Both the position numbers and the translations under genes were made by a program. The notes under the pieces are model-generated. The model searched no databases and was not told the DNA's origin. It saw only the letters and a program-made list of their open reading frames with translations. DNA of 64,000 nt. Origin: Micromonospora sp. NBRC 110009 (lineage in GTDB: Bacteria > Actinomycetota > Actinomycetes > Mycobacteriales > Micromonosporaceae). The stretch spans positions 4,588,001 to 4,652,000 of the forward strand of contig NZ_CP130427.1 of assembly GCF_030518795.1 (NCBI RefSeq), given 5' to 3'. This document shows, one piece after another, positions 50,679-59,967 of this stretch; positions within the stretch are counted from its first letter, which is position 1; every line of letters starts with the position of its first letter.

Positions 50679-51980
50679 TCAGCTCCCGGCTCTCGCGTTG
50701 TGCGCGGCGTCGTGTCCCTGGTGGACGGAGCCGGGCGGGCCGCCCGGCAGGCCGGCGAACGGCACGAACGGGTCCTGGCCGAGCAGCGGCGCCGTCCCGG
50801 TGCCGCGCACCACCACCCGGACCAGCGAGTACGCCGGCCCGCCGGCCATCCGCAGCACCACGACCTGCTCGTCGCCGCCGCGGAACCCGATCTCGTCGAT
50901 GTGCTCGCGGCGCCAGCCATGACCGCGGTACGACGCCGACGAGACGCTGATCGCCTGGTCCTCCCAGGAGTTGCGGGCGATGGGCCGGTCGAAGGTCAGC
51001 TCGGCGGTGACCGGGTCGATCCACTCGACGCCGAGCAGGCGCGGGCCGCCCGCGTCCTGCTCGTGGTGCCGGTCGCCGATCAGGCCCGGCGCCAGCCCGC
51101 TGAGCAGCTCCTGGATCACCGCGGTGGGCAGCAGCGCGGTCCGGACCCGTGGCTCGATGCGTACGTATGACTTGGTCTTGACCGGAACCGAAAGCTTGGC
51201 CAGCAGGATGCCGGCGCTGTCCCGCTCGTCCACCGGGAAATGCGGCACCGACTTGTCGTCGGCGTAGCCGGCCGGCCGGCGCTGCGTGGCGTCGAGGGCG
51301 GCCATCAGCCGGAACTGCCGCAGCAGCTCGGCCGGCCGGTCCTCGAACCGCGCGGAGTGCACCTGGTGGATCGCGTCGAGCACGTCCTTGTCGGTCTTCG
51401 GGTCGGCCTTCTTCAGACCGAGCAGGACCCGCAGGCGGTGGTAGCCGGCAGCAGCGGGCGGCGGCTCGGCGACGATCCGCAGGCGAGTAGTCTCCACCAC
51501 CCGGGACGGGCTGTCGTGCTGCCGTGCGATGTCGCACGGGTCGGCCAGCGTCGGCACGTTGTGGTCCAGGCAGCTCTTGAACTCGGCCATCACGTACGCG
51601 TGGACCCACTCCTGATGCTCGTCCTTGGGCTTGTTCTTGTCCAGCCACTCCTTGGCCCAAGCGGCCAGATCGAGGCACTGGCTGGTCTCCAGGCGCAGCT
51701 CCCGGCCGCGCCGGTCGACGGCCAGGCCGGGCCGCACCCGCAGCCGCCCCTCGTCCCGGCCGACGTCGAAGCCCCAGATCACCCCGGCGCCGTGCAGCCA
51801 GGACGTGTGCACCATCTGCTTGCCGCGCGGATTGCCCATCAGGACGAGGAAGTCGTCCTCGCCGAGCAGCATCCCGTACGCGGCTCGCAACGCGGTGAAC
51901 GGCTGCACGGGCAGGGCATCGTCCTCGGCGATCGTCGCCGAGCCGGTCGTCGGGTCGCCGCACGCGCCGAACTTCGTCAT
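50679..51980 (-). CDS. Contractile-system-associated protein, short paralogue (433 aa)
   Basis: ATG 51980 overlaps the AAA+ stop by 4 bases. The signature FTALRAAYGMLLGEDDFLVL, HTSWLHGAGVIWGFDVGRDE and LRVRPGLAVDRRGRELRLE parallels the 586-aa protein. The second half is beta-rich (YVRIEPRVRTALLPTAVIQE, LLGVEWIDPVTAELTFDRPI). The function is not established. Pairing with the longer paralogue suggests a hetero-oligomeric structural role in the particle or its membrane anchor. Confidence 0.7.
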   Translation of the reverse strand: MTKFGACGDPTTGSATIAEDDALPVQPFTALRAAYGMLLGEDDFLVLMGNPRGKQMVHTSWLHGAGVIWGFDVGRDEGRLRVRPGLAVDRRGRELRLETSQCLDLAAWAKEWLDKNKPKDEHQEWVHAYVMAEFKSCLDHNVPTLADPCDIARQHDSPSRVVETTRLRIVAEPPPAAAGYHRLRVLLGLKKADPKTDKDVLDAIHQVHSARFEDRPAELLRQFRLMAALDATQRRPAGYADDKSVPHFPVDERDSAGILLAKLSVPVKTKSYVRIEPRVRTALLPTAVIQELLSGLAPGLIGDRHHEQDAGGPRLLGVEWIDPVTAELTFDRPIARNSWEDQAISVSSASYRGHGWRREHIDEIGFRGGDEQVVVLRMAGGPAYSLVRVVVRGTGTAPLLGQDPFVPFAGLPGGPPGSVHQGHDAAHNARAGS

Positions 51981-53968
51981 CGCTTCTCCGCCTCTCGCGC
52001 GGCCGCCAGCAGGCGGACCGCGGCGTCGTCGGGTACCCGGGTGTCCTCCGGCGGCTCGTCCGGGAACGGCCGGACCGCCTTGCCGTACTCCTGCCGCAAC
52101 GCGGCGATCAGGTCGTCCTGGCCGATCGGCCGGCCCCGCGGCGCGGCTCGGAACGCGGCGGTGATCGCGGCGTTGCGGATCCACGCGCCCGGCACCTCGT
52201 AGCGGCGGGCCAGCGCGGCCAGGTCGACGTCCTCGGCCAGCCACTCGGGCGGCAGGTGCCGCCGCCAGATCCGGCCGCGGCTGCGCTCGTCGGGCAGGCC
52301 GATCTCCACCACGAAGTCCATCCGGCGCAGGAACGCGGCGTCGATGTTGCGGCGCAGGTTCGTGGCGAGCACGGCCAGGCCGTCGAAGTGGTCGAGCCGC
52401 TGCAGCAGCCAGGACGTGCTCTGGTTGGCGTACCGGTCGTGCGCGTCGCCCACCTCGGTGCGGCTGGCGAACAACGAGTCCGCCCCGTCGAGGAAGAGCA
52501 CGGCCTGGGTCTGCTCGGCCACGTCGAAGACCGCCGCCAGGTTCTTCTCGGTGTCGCCCAGCCACTTCGACACCACCCGGGCCACGTCCACGACCAGCAG
52601 GTCGGTCTTGGCGGCGTCCGCGATCACCTCGGCCGCGAGCGACTTGCCGGTGCCGGGTGGGCCGGACAGCAGCAACCGCACGCCCCGGTCGGCGCGGGCG
52701 CGGTCGAGCAGCCCCCACTCGTCGAGGACCAGCGACTCGTACGCCAGCCGCCGCACCGCCTCGCGCAGCAGCCGGGTGCCGTTCCGGTCGAGCACCAGAT
52801 CGGACCAGCGGGCGCGCGGGGTGATCAGCTCGATCCCGGCCGGCAGCGCCGTGCCGGCCCGGGCCCGGATCGCCGCCGACACCTCGGCCAGGCCGAGCTT
52901 GCGCTCCCGGTCCCGCACGCCGACGTCCCGGGCGACCAGCGCAGCCACCGCCGGATCGAGCGGATGCCTCGCGGCGAGCGGCGCCAGGTCCCCGTTGACC
53001 TCGGGCAGCACCGCCTGCCAGGCATCCCGGCGGGCCTGGATCGAGATCGGCCCGATCGGCACCGGCAGCATCGGCCGGCCCGCCGGCGGCTGCACGGTCC
53101 CCGGCATCGCGCACAGGAACATCGGACCGGGCGGCGTTCCGGCCAGATCCGGCTCCCGCGCCGGCCCGTCCGGGAACCCGGCGACCGCGACCGGCACCGC
53201 CCGCCGGACCAGCGCGTGCAGCGCCAGCAACGCCAGGCCGGTCCCGTCGGCCGGCGCCACCCGGGCGGCCACCGCCGTCCGGCTCACCCAGTCGGTGAGC
53301 GCCGAGCAGCGGCTCACCGCAATCGTCTCGTCCGCCGCGCCGACCAGAAGCAGGCAATCGCGGCGGGCGCTCAGCGCGTGCGCGGCCCGCTGCACCGAGG
53401 GCAGCTCCAGCCAGCCCTCGAGCCCGGCCGGCGTCGGCGGAACGGCGACCCGGGGCAGCGCGGCCGGCCAGGCGTCGACCCCGTGCAGCGCCTGCCACAC
53501 CCGGTCGGCGAGGACCAGCGACTGGTCGAAGAACGCCCTGCGCCCGCTCGCCGCGATCAGGCCGCACCGGGCAGCGGGTCCCTCGTGCATCAGCCGCCGC
53601 AGGTCGCCGCGCGGCACGTCCGGGCCGAGCACCAGCGCGGCCAGCCCGAGCGTCGGCCGCGGCTCGTCGGCCGGGTGCAGCTTGGCCAGCGTCGACGCGA
53701 GCCCCTCGTGCTCCTCCGGCATCCCGGCGAGCAGCACCAGGTCGACCTCGTTCGCGCTCAGCCCCAGGCCGGCGATCAGCCGCGCGAGCGGGGTGTCCGC
53801 GATCGGCGGGCCGGTAGGCCCGGTCGCGTCCGCCCATTCGATCAGGAAGGCCGCCGCGGCCGCCGCCACGTCGTTGCCGCCACGCTCCGCGACCAGCTCG
53901 GCCAGCCGCCGGGCCAGCACGGCCACGCGGCGCTCCAGGTCGATGACGACGAGCCGTTGGTCAGTCAT
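51977..53968 (-). CDS. cis15: eCIS AAA+ ATPase (Afp15/Cis15-like) (663 aa)
   Basis: Start ATG 53968 was chosen over 53974 because GAGG is then 7 bases away. The C-terminal AAA+ domain has Walker A GPPGTGKS (about residues 438-445), sensor-1 LATNLRRN and RRMDFVVEIGLPD with the arginine-finger region. It resembles Afp15-type ATPases, including HDRYANQSTSWLLQRL. Walker B reads VLFLDGADSLF, where the family has DEAD/DEAN: the catalytic Glu is Gly. The domain may bind but not hydrolyse ATP, or use another residue. The N-terminal 400 residues are a degenerate second module. In extracellular contractile injection systems this ATPase assists assembly. Confidence 0.85.
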   Translation of the reverse strand: MTDQRLVVIDLERRVAVLARRLAELVAERGGNDVAAAAAAFLIEWADATGPTGPPIADTPLARLIAGLGLSANEVDLVLLAGMPEEHEGLASTLAKLHPADEPRPTLGLAALVLGPDVPRGDLRRLMHEGPAARCGLIAASGRRAFFDQSLVLADRVWQALHGVDAWPAALPRVAVPPTPAGLEGWLELPSVQRAAHALSARRDCLLLVGAADETIAVSRCSALTDWVSRTAVAARVAPADGTGLALLALHALVRRAVPVAVAGFPDGPAREPDLAGTPPGPMFLCAMPGTVQPPAGRPMLPVPIGPISIQARRDAWQAVLPEVNGDLAPLAARHPLDPAVAALVARDVGVRDRERKLGLAEVSAAIRARAGTALPAGIELITPRARWSDLVLDRNGTRLLREAVRRLAYESLVLDEWGLLDRARADRGVRLLLSGPPGTGKSLAAEVIADAAKTDLLVVDVARVVSKWLGDTEKNLAAVFDVAEQTQAVLFLDGADSLFASRTEVGDAHDRYANQSTSWLLQRLDHFDGLAVLATNLRRNIDAAFLRRMDFVVEIGLPDERSRGRIWRRHLPPEWLAEDVDLAALARRYEVPGAWIRNAAITAAFRAAPRGRPIGQDDLIAALRQEYGKAVRPFPDEPPEDTRVPDDAAVRLLAAAREAEKR

Positions 53969-55661
53969 AGACATACCTCACGACCGCACCGAGCCACGGC
54001 ACCCAGCCGGGATCGAGGTCGAGCCCGGCGCGCCGGACGACCGGATCCGCCGAGGCGAGCGGCAGATGGATCACGAACCAGCCGGCTTGCGCGTCGACGT
54101 GTCCCGGCCGGCGCAGGCGGGCCCGCACTTCCGGCAGTGAATCGTCGCCGTCGTGGCCGAGCCGATCGGCGGTCGCGCGAACCCATTCCCCGGCGATCCC
54201 GTCGAGCAGCGCGGCCTCGTCCTCCGTCGGCTCCGGGGCGCGCAGGACGGTCTCGGCCCGCTCGCCGTGCAGCCCAGCCAGCGCGAGCAGCGCGGCATCC
54301 TCGGGTCCGGACTCGCTGATCAAGCCACCGAGCCGGTGCACCACCCAGCCGATCGTCCGCTCCTCGAAGGCGTCGAACAGCCGCTCGGGAAGGCCGGCGG
54401 AGGCGGCGGTCGCCAGCAGGAACGGCAATCCGGCCCATGCCGTAAATGCAAATTCCAAGCCTTCTTGCGTACGCGTCGGAAGCTCGCCAATCGCACGGTC
54501 CGGGTCAGCCTCCGGCACGGCGGGCGCACGCTCGACGGCGGAGCCGTCCGCCCGGCCGGTCCGCGGGTCGGGCATCGCCTGGGCACGGCCGCCCGAGTCG
54601 CCCGTGGCCCGCTCGGGTTCAATCTGCCGGTCCGGGCGCGGCGTCAGCGGGCGTGGCCGGGTCTCCGCGCCCGGCGGCCATCGACCCGGCTCCGCGCTCG
54701 CGGCTTGATCGCCACGCGTCGCTACCTGCCCGATGGCCTCCGATTGCGGGCTGTCCGTCGATGGCGCCGCGGGCTCGTTCGCGTCCGCTGAATCCGCCGC
54801 GGTCGTTGCCATGCCGTCGTCGTCTCGCGGCCGGCCGGCCGTTCCCGCCATCGGTCCGCCGAGCGAGTCCGCCAGCCATCGCCGCGCCTCGGCGACGGCG
54901 CGCTCCGTGTGCGGCCGCCGCGGCGCAGCCGGGTCCGCTTCCACGACCACCAGCACCGCCCAGGCATCCAGCACCGCCGCGCTGGGCCGGATCGTAGCCC
55001 GGCACAACCGCAAGGCCAACGCGCCCCGGGCAAAGACCGACGCGCCGTGCCGACCCCGCCCGCCCGGCCCGCCGAGCCCGGCCGGGCTGCCTGGTCCGGC
55101 AGTGTCCACGGCCGATCGTGCCGTTCCGCCGGACGCGCGCCACACGGCCTCGGCGATCAGCGTCCACCCCCGGTCGCCGAGGCGCCGGTGCAACGCCGCC
55201 AGGCCGCCGGCCGCCACCACCCGGCTCAGCACCTCAACCGCCGCCTCCGGCCGGTGCAGCAGCACCGCCTCGGCGTCGCCGGGCAGTCCGAGCTGCCGCC
55301 ACGCCCACCGCCGCTCGTCCCGGCCGGCCGCCAGCCCGAGCACCGCGTCCGCCGCCGCGTCGAGGTCGTTGCGGTAGTGCACGACGTCCCGGCTCGACCC
55401 GCTGGCCGCCACCCGCAGCACCGCCGCGCAGATCGACTCCGCCCACCGCGCGCCGAACGCCTCGTCCCCGTCGGCCGGGTCCAGGCCCACCCGCACGTCG
55501 AGACGGCGGACGCACCATTGCCCGGCCGGCGGCGTCGCGGCCGCCCAGGCCCGGGCCAGGTCGCGATCGGCGATCCGGCGCTGCGCGGCCGCCACCCGGG
55601 CGGCGACATTTTGCGCCGCGGTCGCGGTGAACGTGTCGATGCTTAGCGCCGGCGTGCTCAT
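53961..55661 (-). CDS. Contractile-system-associated hypothetical protein (566 aa)
   Basis: ATG 55661 overlaps the previous stop by 4 bases and the ORF overlaps the AAA+ start. The N- and C-terminal parts are alpha-helical (TAAQNVAARVAAAQRRIADR; FAFTAWAGLPFLLATAASAG). They are joined by a long Pro/Asp/Ala-rich linker (residues 265-385) without homology. The last 60 residues end with GWFVIHLPLASADPVVRRAG and LDLDPGWVPWLGAVVRYVYD. The latter resembles the closing segment of hypothetical proteins conserved beside AAA+ genes in actinobacterial injection clusters. A membrane role is possible but no clear helix pair is seen. Confidence 0.7.
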   Translation of the reverse strand: MSTPALSIDTFTATAAQNVAARVAAAQRRIADRDLARAWAAATPPAGQWCVRRLDVRVGLDPADGDEAFGARWAESICAAVLRVAASGSSRDVVHYRNDLDAAADAVLGLAAGRDERRWAWRQLGLPGDAEAVLLHRPEAAVEVLSRVVAAGGLAALHRRLGDRGWTLIAEAVWRASGGTARSAVDTAGPGSPAGLGGPGGRGRHGASVFARGALALRLCRATIRPSAAVLDAWAVLVVVEADPAAPRRPHTERAVAEARRWLADSLGGPMAGTAGRPRDDDGMATTAADSADANEPAAPSTDSPQSEAIGQVATRGDQAASAEPGRWPPGAETRPRPLTPRPDRQIEPERATGDSGGRAQAMPDPRTGRADGSAVERAPAVPEADPDRAIGELPTRTQEGLEFAFTAWAGLPFLLATAASAGLPERLFDAFEERTIGWVVHRLGGLISESGPEDAALLALAGLHGERAETVLRAPEPTEDEAALLDGIAGEWVRATADRLGHDGDDSLPEVRARLRRPGHVDAQAGWFVIHLPLASADPVVRRAGLDLDPGWVPWLGAVVRYVYD

Positions 55662-57790
55662 CCGACCCGCACCGCCCAGATCGCCGCCTCGTCGCCCACC
55701 CGCGACCCGACCGCCGGCAGCCCGACCACACCGTCGGCGCCGACCGCGACCTGCCCGACGATCGCCGGGTGCCAGGCCGCGTCCGGCCCGACGAATGTGG
55801 TCAGCCCGACGTGCATCCGCCGCCCGACCCGCATCCCGTCGCCCAGCTGGCAGATCACAGCCATGGTGTGCGCGGGCTTGTACCGCTCGACCAGGCCCGC
55901 CACCACCTCGCGCCGGTCCGGGTCGAGCCGCCCCGGCACCAGCACGGTGAACCGGTGCGCGGTCACGGTGTAGCCGTCGCCGCCCGCGCCCGGCTGCCCG
56001 CCGACCGTGAACCGCCCGAGCGCCGCCGTCGCCGAGCCTTCCGCCGCGAGGGCCGGCGCGGGCGGCCCGCCCGGGGATCCGCCGAGGACCGTCCCGCCCA
56101 GCCCGCGCATCCGCCAGTTCTCCACCACCTGCACCTCGCGGCCGAGGTAGATGCGGAGCAGCCGTGCCAGCACCGTGCCGGTGCCGCGCAGCCGGAACAG
56201 GCCGAACGCCTCGGCGATTAGCTGCCGGCGGGCGGCCTCGGGCCAGCGGCGGTCCAGGCTCAGCGCGAGCAGGCCGGCCAGCCACGGCAGCGCCTGCGCC
56301 GGCGCGGCGGCCGGGTGCAGCAGCAGGTCGCGGGCGTCGGCCCGGTCGTCCAGCTCGCTCAGCAGGCCCTCGGCCGGGGCGAGGAACCGCTGCAGGAACG
56401 CGGCGCCCGCCGGGTCGCGCGACCACGATCGGGGCAGCGCGTCAAGCAGTCGATGGCCGGGCCGCTCGACCCGGACCGCCCGCGCCCGCGGCGTGTTCAG
56501 CCCGGTACCGGTCAGCTCCAGCACGAGCCACAGGTAGCGGCCGGGCGGGGCGTCGACCGGCGCCTCGTACGTGGCGAAGGTGTCCGTGTCGTCGGCCGGT
56601 CTTCCCACCTCCTCCGGACCGGTCGGCCGCCGATAGAGCGGCCGGCTCGGCGAAGCGTCCCGCAGCCCGAGTTGCGACGGCAGCGGCGGCGTGGCGCCCG
56701 GGTCCAGCACCGGAATGCCGCCACGGACCGGCGCCCGGGCCGGGATCGGATCGGTGACCTCGTCGTCGTCGGTGGTGAGGAGGCGCAGCCGCAGGTCGGT
56801 GCCGCGGGGCAGGCACGCGTCCAGGAAGACTCGGCCCCACCGGGTACGCGGGATGCCGCCGTCCAGCCGGTAGGTGACGACCGAGCCGGACAGCGGGTAG
56901 CGCAGACTCGGCCCCGACGTCCAGGCGAACCCGTCGGCGGTGGTGAACGCGACCCGCCCGTTCGGGGCGATCGCGATCGCCCCGCCGTCGTATCCCGGCG
57001 CGCCGAGCGGCTCGATCTCCGCGCCGCCCGGCCGGAACCGGCGGAACACGCCGCCCGGCGCGCCGGCCACCACCAGCACGCCGTCGTGGTCGATCGCGAG
57101 GTCGGTGGCCCCGTCGACCCGGACCTCGACCGTGCCGGCCGGGTCGGCCACCACGGCCGCCGAGCCCGGCCCGGACCAGAGCAGGAGCACCCGGCCCAGG
57201 CCGGCCGTGACGTGCAGGCAGCGCAGGCCCTTCGCCCCGGCGGGCCGGTGCACGACCGGGCCGGGCAGCGGGCCGCGCCGGCCCTCGAAGCGCCACAGCC
57301 GCACCGGATCGGCGGTCAGCACGACCGCGCCCCGGCCCACGGCGGCGATGCCGATCGGGCGTACCCGCGGGTGCCGCCGGGAGCGCAGGAACCGCCGGGC
57401 GCGCAACCGCTGCGCGCGCAGGTCGACCACGTGCACCGCGCCGGCCCCGGACTCCGCGACGTACAGCCGGTTGCCGTCGTCCACCGCGAGCCCGCGCGGC
57501 CCGCTCAGGGCGCCCGGACAGGGCTCGCCGAAGACCGGCTCGGGCAGCTGCGCGAGGTCGTCCGGCAGCACCGCGACGCGTCCCTGGCCGGGCAGCGAGC
57601 GGTAGGCCCGGCACCACCGGTCGAAGGCCAGGCCCTGCGGGGTGTCACCGACCCGCTCGCCCGCCGTGGTCGCGGGCTCCTGCCAGGACAGCTCGATACC
57701 GCCGCCGTCGAGCAGCGCGGTGCTGGTGTGCGCGCAGCGGCTCCACTGGTCCGGGTGCGAAATGCGGCGGTAGCCGCGGTCGGCGGGCAT
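55658..57790 (-). CDS. cis12: Baseplate/tail protein, TIGR02242-like with beta-propeller (Afp12/Cis12-like) (710 aa)
   Basis: The C-terminal third has the phage-tail TIGR02242 pattern: HRLLDALPRSWSRDPAGAAF then LQRFLAPAEGLLSELDDRAD, PWLAGLLALSLDRRWPEAAR and FGLFRLRGTGTVLARLLRIY. The N-terminal two-thirds reads like an NHL/WD-type propeller (GPRGLAVDDGNRLYVAESGA, VHVVDLRAQRLRARRFL, GATDLAIDHDGVLVVAGAPG). ATG 57790 overlaps the gpJ-like stop by 1 base (TGATG) with GGAGG ahead. It is part of the baseplate wedge of a contractile injection system. Confidence 0.82.
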   Translation of the reverse strand: MPADRGYRRISHPDQWSRCAHTSTALLDGGGIELSWQEPATTAGERVGDTPQGLAFDRWCRAYRSLPGQGRVAVLPDDLAQLPEPVFGEPCPGALSGPRGLAVDDGNRLYVAESGAGAVHVVDLRAQRLRARRFLRSRRHPRVRPIGIAAVGRGAVVLTADPVRLWRFEGRRGPLPGPVVHRPAGAKGLRCLHVTAGLGRVLLLWSGPGSAAVVADPAGTVEVRVDGATDLAIDHDGVLVVAGAPGGVFRRFRPGGAEIEPLGAPGYDGGAIAIAPNGRVAFTTADGFAWTSGPSLRYPLSGSVVTYRLDGGIPRTRWGRVFLDACLPRGTDLRLRLLTTDDDEVTDPIPARAPVRGGIPVLDPGATPPLPSQLGLRDASPSRPLYRRPTGPEEVGRPADDTDTFATYEAPVDAPPGRYLWLVLELTGTGLNTPRARAVRVERPGHRLLDALPRSWSRDPAGAAFLQRFLAPAEGLLSELDDRADARDLLLHPAAAPAQALPWLAGLLALSLDRRWPEAARRQLIAEAFGLFRLRGTGTVLARLLRIYLGREVQVVENWRMRGLGGTVLGGSPGGPPAPALAAEGSATAALGRFTVGGQPGAGGDGYTVTAHRFTVLVPGRLDPDRREVVAGLVERYKPAHTMAVICQLGDGMRVGRRMHVGLTTFVGPDAAWHPAIVGQVAVGADGVVGLPAVGSRVGDEAAIWAVRVG

Positions 57791-59961
57791 CAGCACACCT
57801 CCGCGGGCAGCGGGATCAGCACCGGCGGCTCCGGGTCCGAGCCCGGCCCGGACGGCGGGTACCCGGCCCCCGGCGCCGGCGGCGCGCCCCGGACGACCGT
57901 GACGGCCCGCAGCTCAGGCACCTCCCATCGGCGCAGCTCGACCTCCTGGACCTCGACCGCGTTCGCGCCGTCGACTCGGGCCAGCCGCAGCCCCTGCTCG
58001 ATCGACTCCACGCCGTCGACCTGCACCGCGACCGCCTCCAGCTCGGCGCGGCGGACGGTGCGGCCCAGCGTCCAGCCCTGACCGTCCGGGCCGTACGGCG
58101 GCACCGGCGACAGGTACTGCCGCAGGATCAGCTCCACCCACCGGCGAACGGCGTCGGCCTGGTAGCCCTCGCGGACCCGCACGCCGACGGACACCGCGAT
58201 CGGGCGGTAGGCCGGCGGGATCACGTACACCTCGCAGGTCAGCACCCGGCGCGGCTCCAGATACGCGGCCACCCGGCGCAGCAGCGCCGTGTCCGGGGAG
58301 GGAGCATCCGGGTTGCGCAGATCGTCGGTGGGGAAGACGACGACGCTGACCACGCCCGCCGCGGGGTGGCCGGGTGTGTCCGGATGCAGCAGCGGGAGCG
58401 GCTCGGCCCGGCGTACGCCCGGCACCTGAGCCGTCAGCGCCCGGAAGTCCTCGGCGGTGACCGCCCGGTCGCGCCGCTGCACCTCGGCCGGGATCTGATC
58501 CAGCGCGTCGGCCAGCGACGCCGCGTCCGCGCCGCCCGCCGCGGGCAGGATGTTCGACGCCTTGACGCCGGCCGCGCCGGTCACCGCGGTGATCGCGCCC
58601 GCGGCGACGTTGCCGGCCACGCCGCCGCCGACCCGGTAGGAGAGGACCCGGATCCGCTGCCCCGGCTGCGGCACGCGGGTCTGCGTGCCGAACCGGATCA
58701 GTCCGGCCGTCAGGTCCACGGTGTACCAGGCGTTCTCCGGCCGGCCGGCGGCGAACGTGTCGACCTCGGTCCAGTCGTGCCAGCCGTCGACCTCTTCCAC
58801 CTGCAGGCGGACGGTGCCGGGCAGCACCGGGCGGCGGCTCAGCGCGTACGTCTGCCCTGGGTCGCCGGTCCCGGTGCCGAGCAACTCGGCCCGGGCCGTC
58901 TGCCCGTTCTCGACGGCGACCACATTGATCCCGGCCCACCGCACCCGGCCGATGATGTCGTTCTCCCCGGCCGGCCGGCGCACCCGCAGCCAGGCCACCG
59001 CCCGCTGCAGGACCGCGGGATCGTCCAGCTGCGGCGGCCGGTCCCAGCCGCCGACCGGTTCGTCCTGCCCGGTCGGCGGCAGGTCGGCGGCGGGCAGGCC
59101 GAGCTGCACCACGCCGTCCTCGGTCAGCCCGCGGGTGCCGTCGACGGCGACGTCGAGCGGGACGAGCGAGGTGCCGCCCTGCCACAGCTCCCAGAGCACG
59201 GCCGGCGGCTCGGCGACCGTCGCCCGGGGCAGCGGATCGGCGTCCGGCTCGACCGCCGGGGGCGCCGCCGGGACGTTGTCGAGGACCACACCCACGTACA
59301 GGAAATGGCTGGGAAGTTGCTTGGCTACCGCGTCCCGTTGCTGGGCGGTGCGTGCGAGAACCGCGATCCACAGCGCCCGGTCGACGGTCGCCTCGACATC
59401 CAGCGGATGCGCCTCGGCGTCCAGCGGATCGGCCGGCACGGCGTGCACCTCGTAGAAGGCCTTGCCGAACCGCGCGACCCGGGCCCGCTCCGCCTGCGGC
59501 AGCCGGGCCTCGGCGTCGGCACGCCGGCTCTTCTCCGCGGCCGGCAGCTGGGCCGGGTCGTCCGGCGGCATTTTCCCGTACGCCTGAACCTCGAGCGGCC
59601 AGGCGTGCACCTCGTTGCTGGTCTCGAACACGATCGGCCCGGCCGTGACCTCCGCGCCGACGTTCAGGTGCACGCCCTCGACTCGCTCAGTCCGCAGGCT
59701 CACCAGGGCCCGGGCCGTCCGGGCGGGCCGCGGGCGCAGGCCGAGCAGCCGCAGGAAGGCGACCTTGGTGGCGTCCGGGATCTGGTTGAACCGGAACAGC
59801 AGCGACTCGCCCAGATACGCGAACAGCTCGAGCAGCACCACACCCGGGTCGGTCTCGTTGTGGTCGGTCCATTCCGGTGCGTACACCGGGATGCGTTTGA
59901 GCAGTTCCTGCTTGAGGTCCTCGTAGCTGCGATCGTCGAGGATCGGCCCGATCAGAGTCAT
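57790..59961 (-). CDS. cis11: Baseplate J-like protein (Afp11/Cis11-like) (723 aa)
   Basis: The start has the gpJ signature RSYEDLKQELLKRIPVYAPE, then WTDHNETDPGVVLLELFAYL and LLFRFNQIPDATKVAFLRLL. Later it has QIPAEVQRRDRAVTAEDFRA, LTAQVPGVRRAEPLPL, VSVVVFPTDD and YQADAVRRWVELILRQYLSP, typical of TIGR02243 putative baseplate assembly proteins. Length fits actinobacterial homologues. It follows gp25 by 6 bases, in the phage T4/Afp order gp25, gp6/J, tail protein. Confidence 0.88.
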   Translation of the reverse strand: MTLIGPILDDRSYEDLKQELLKRIPVYAPEWTDHNETDPGVVLLELFAYLGESLLFRFNQIPDATKVAFLRLLGLRPRPARTARALVSLRTERVEGVHLNVGAEVTAGPIVFETSNEVHAWPLEVQAYGKMPPDDPAQLPAAEKSRRADAEARLPQAERARVARFGKAFYEVHAVPADPLDAEAHPLDVEATVDRALWIAVLARTAQQRDAVAKQLPSHFLYVGVVLDNVPAAPPAVEPDADPLPRATVAEPPAVLWELWQGGTSLVPLDVAVDGTRGLTEDGVVQLGLPAADLPPTGQDEPVGGWDRPPQLDDPAVLQRAVAWLRVRRPAGENDIIGRVRWAGINVVAVENGQTARAELLGTGTGDPGQTYALSRRPVLPGTVRLQVEEVDGWHDWTEVDTFAAGRPENAWYTVDLTAGLIRFGTQTRVPQPGQRIRVLSYRVGGGVAGNVAAGAITAVTGAAGVKASNILPAAGGADAASLADALDQIPAEVQRRDRAVTAEDFRALTAQVPGVRRAEPLPLLHPDTPGHPAAGVVSVVVFPTDDLRNPDAPSPDTALLRRVAAYLEPRRVLTCEVYVIPPAYRPIAVSVGVRVREGYQADAVRRWVELILRQYLSPVPPYGPDGQGWTLGRTVRRAELEAVAVQVDGVESIEQGLRLARVDGANAVEVQEVELRRWEVPELRAVTVVRGAPPAPGAGYPPSGPGSDPEPPVLIPLPAEVC

Positions 59962-59967
59962 CGGCGC

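Noticed and set aside
48916..53837. Very long extra open frames across the injection operon (over 1000 codons)
   Set aside because: They join real gene ends to shadow sequence. The 4-base overlaps between 433-, 586- and 663-aa genes define the true boundaries.
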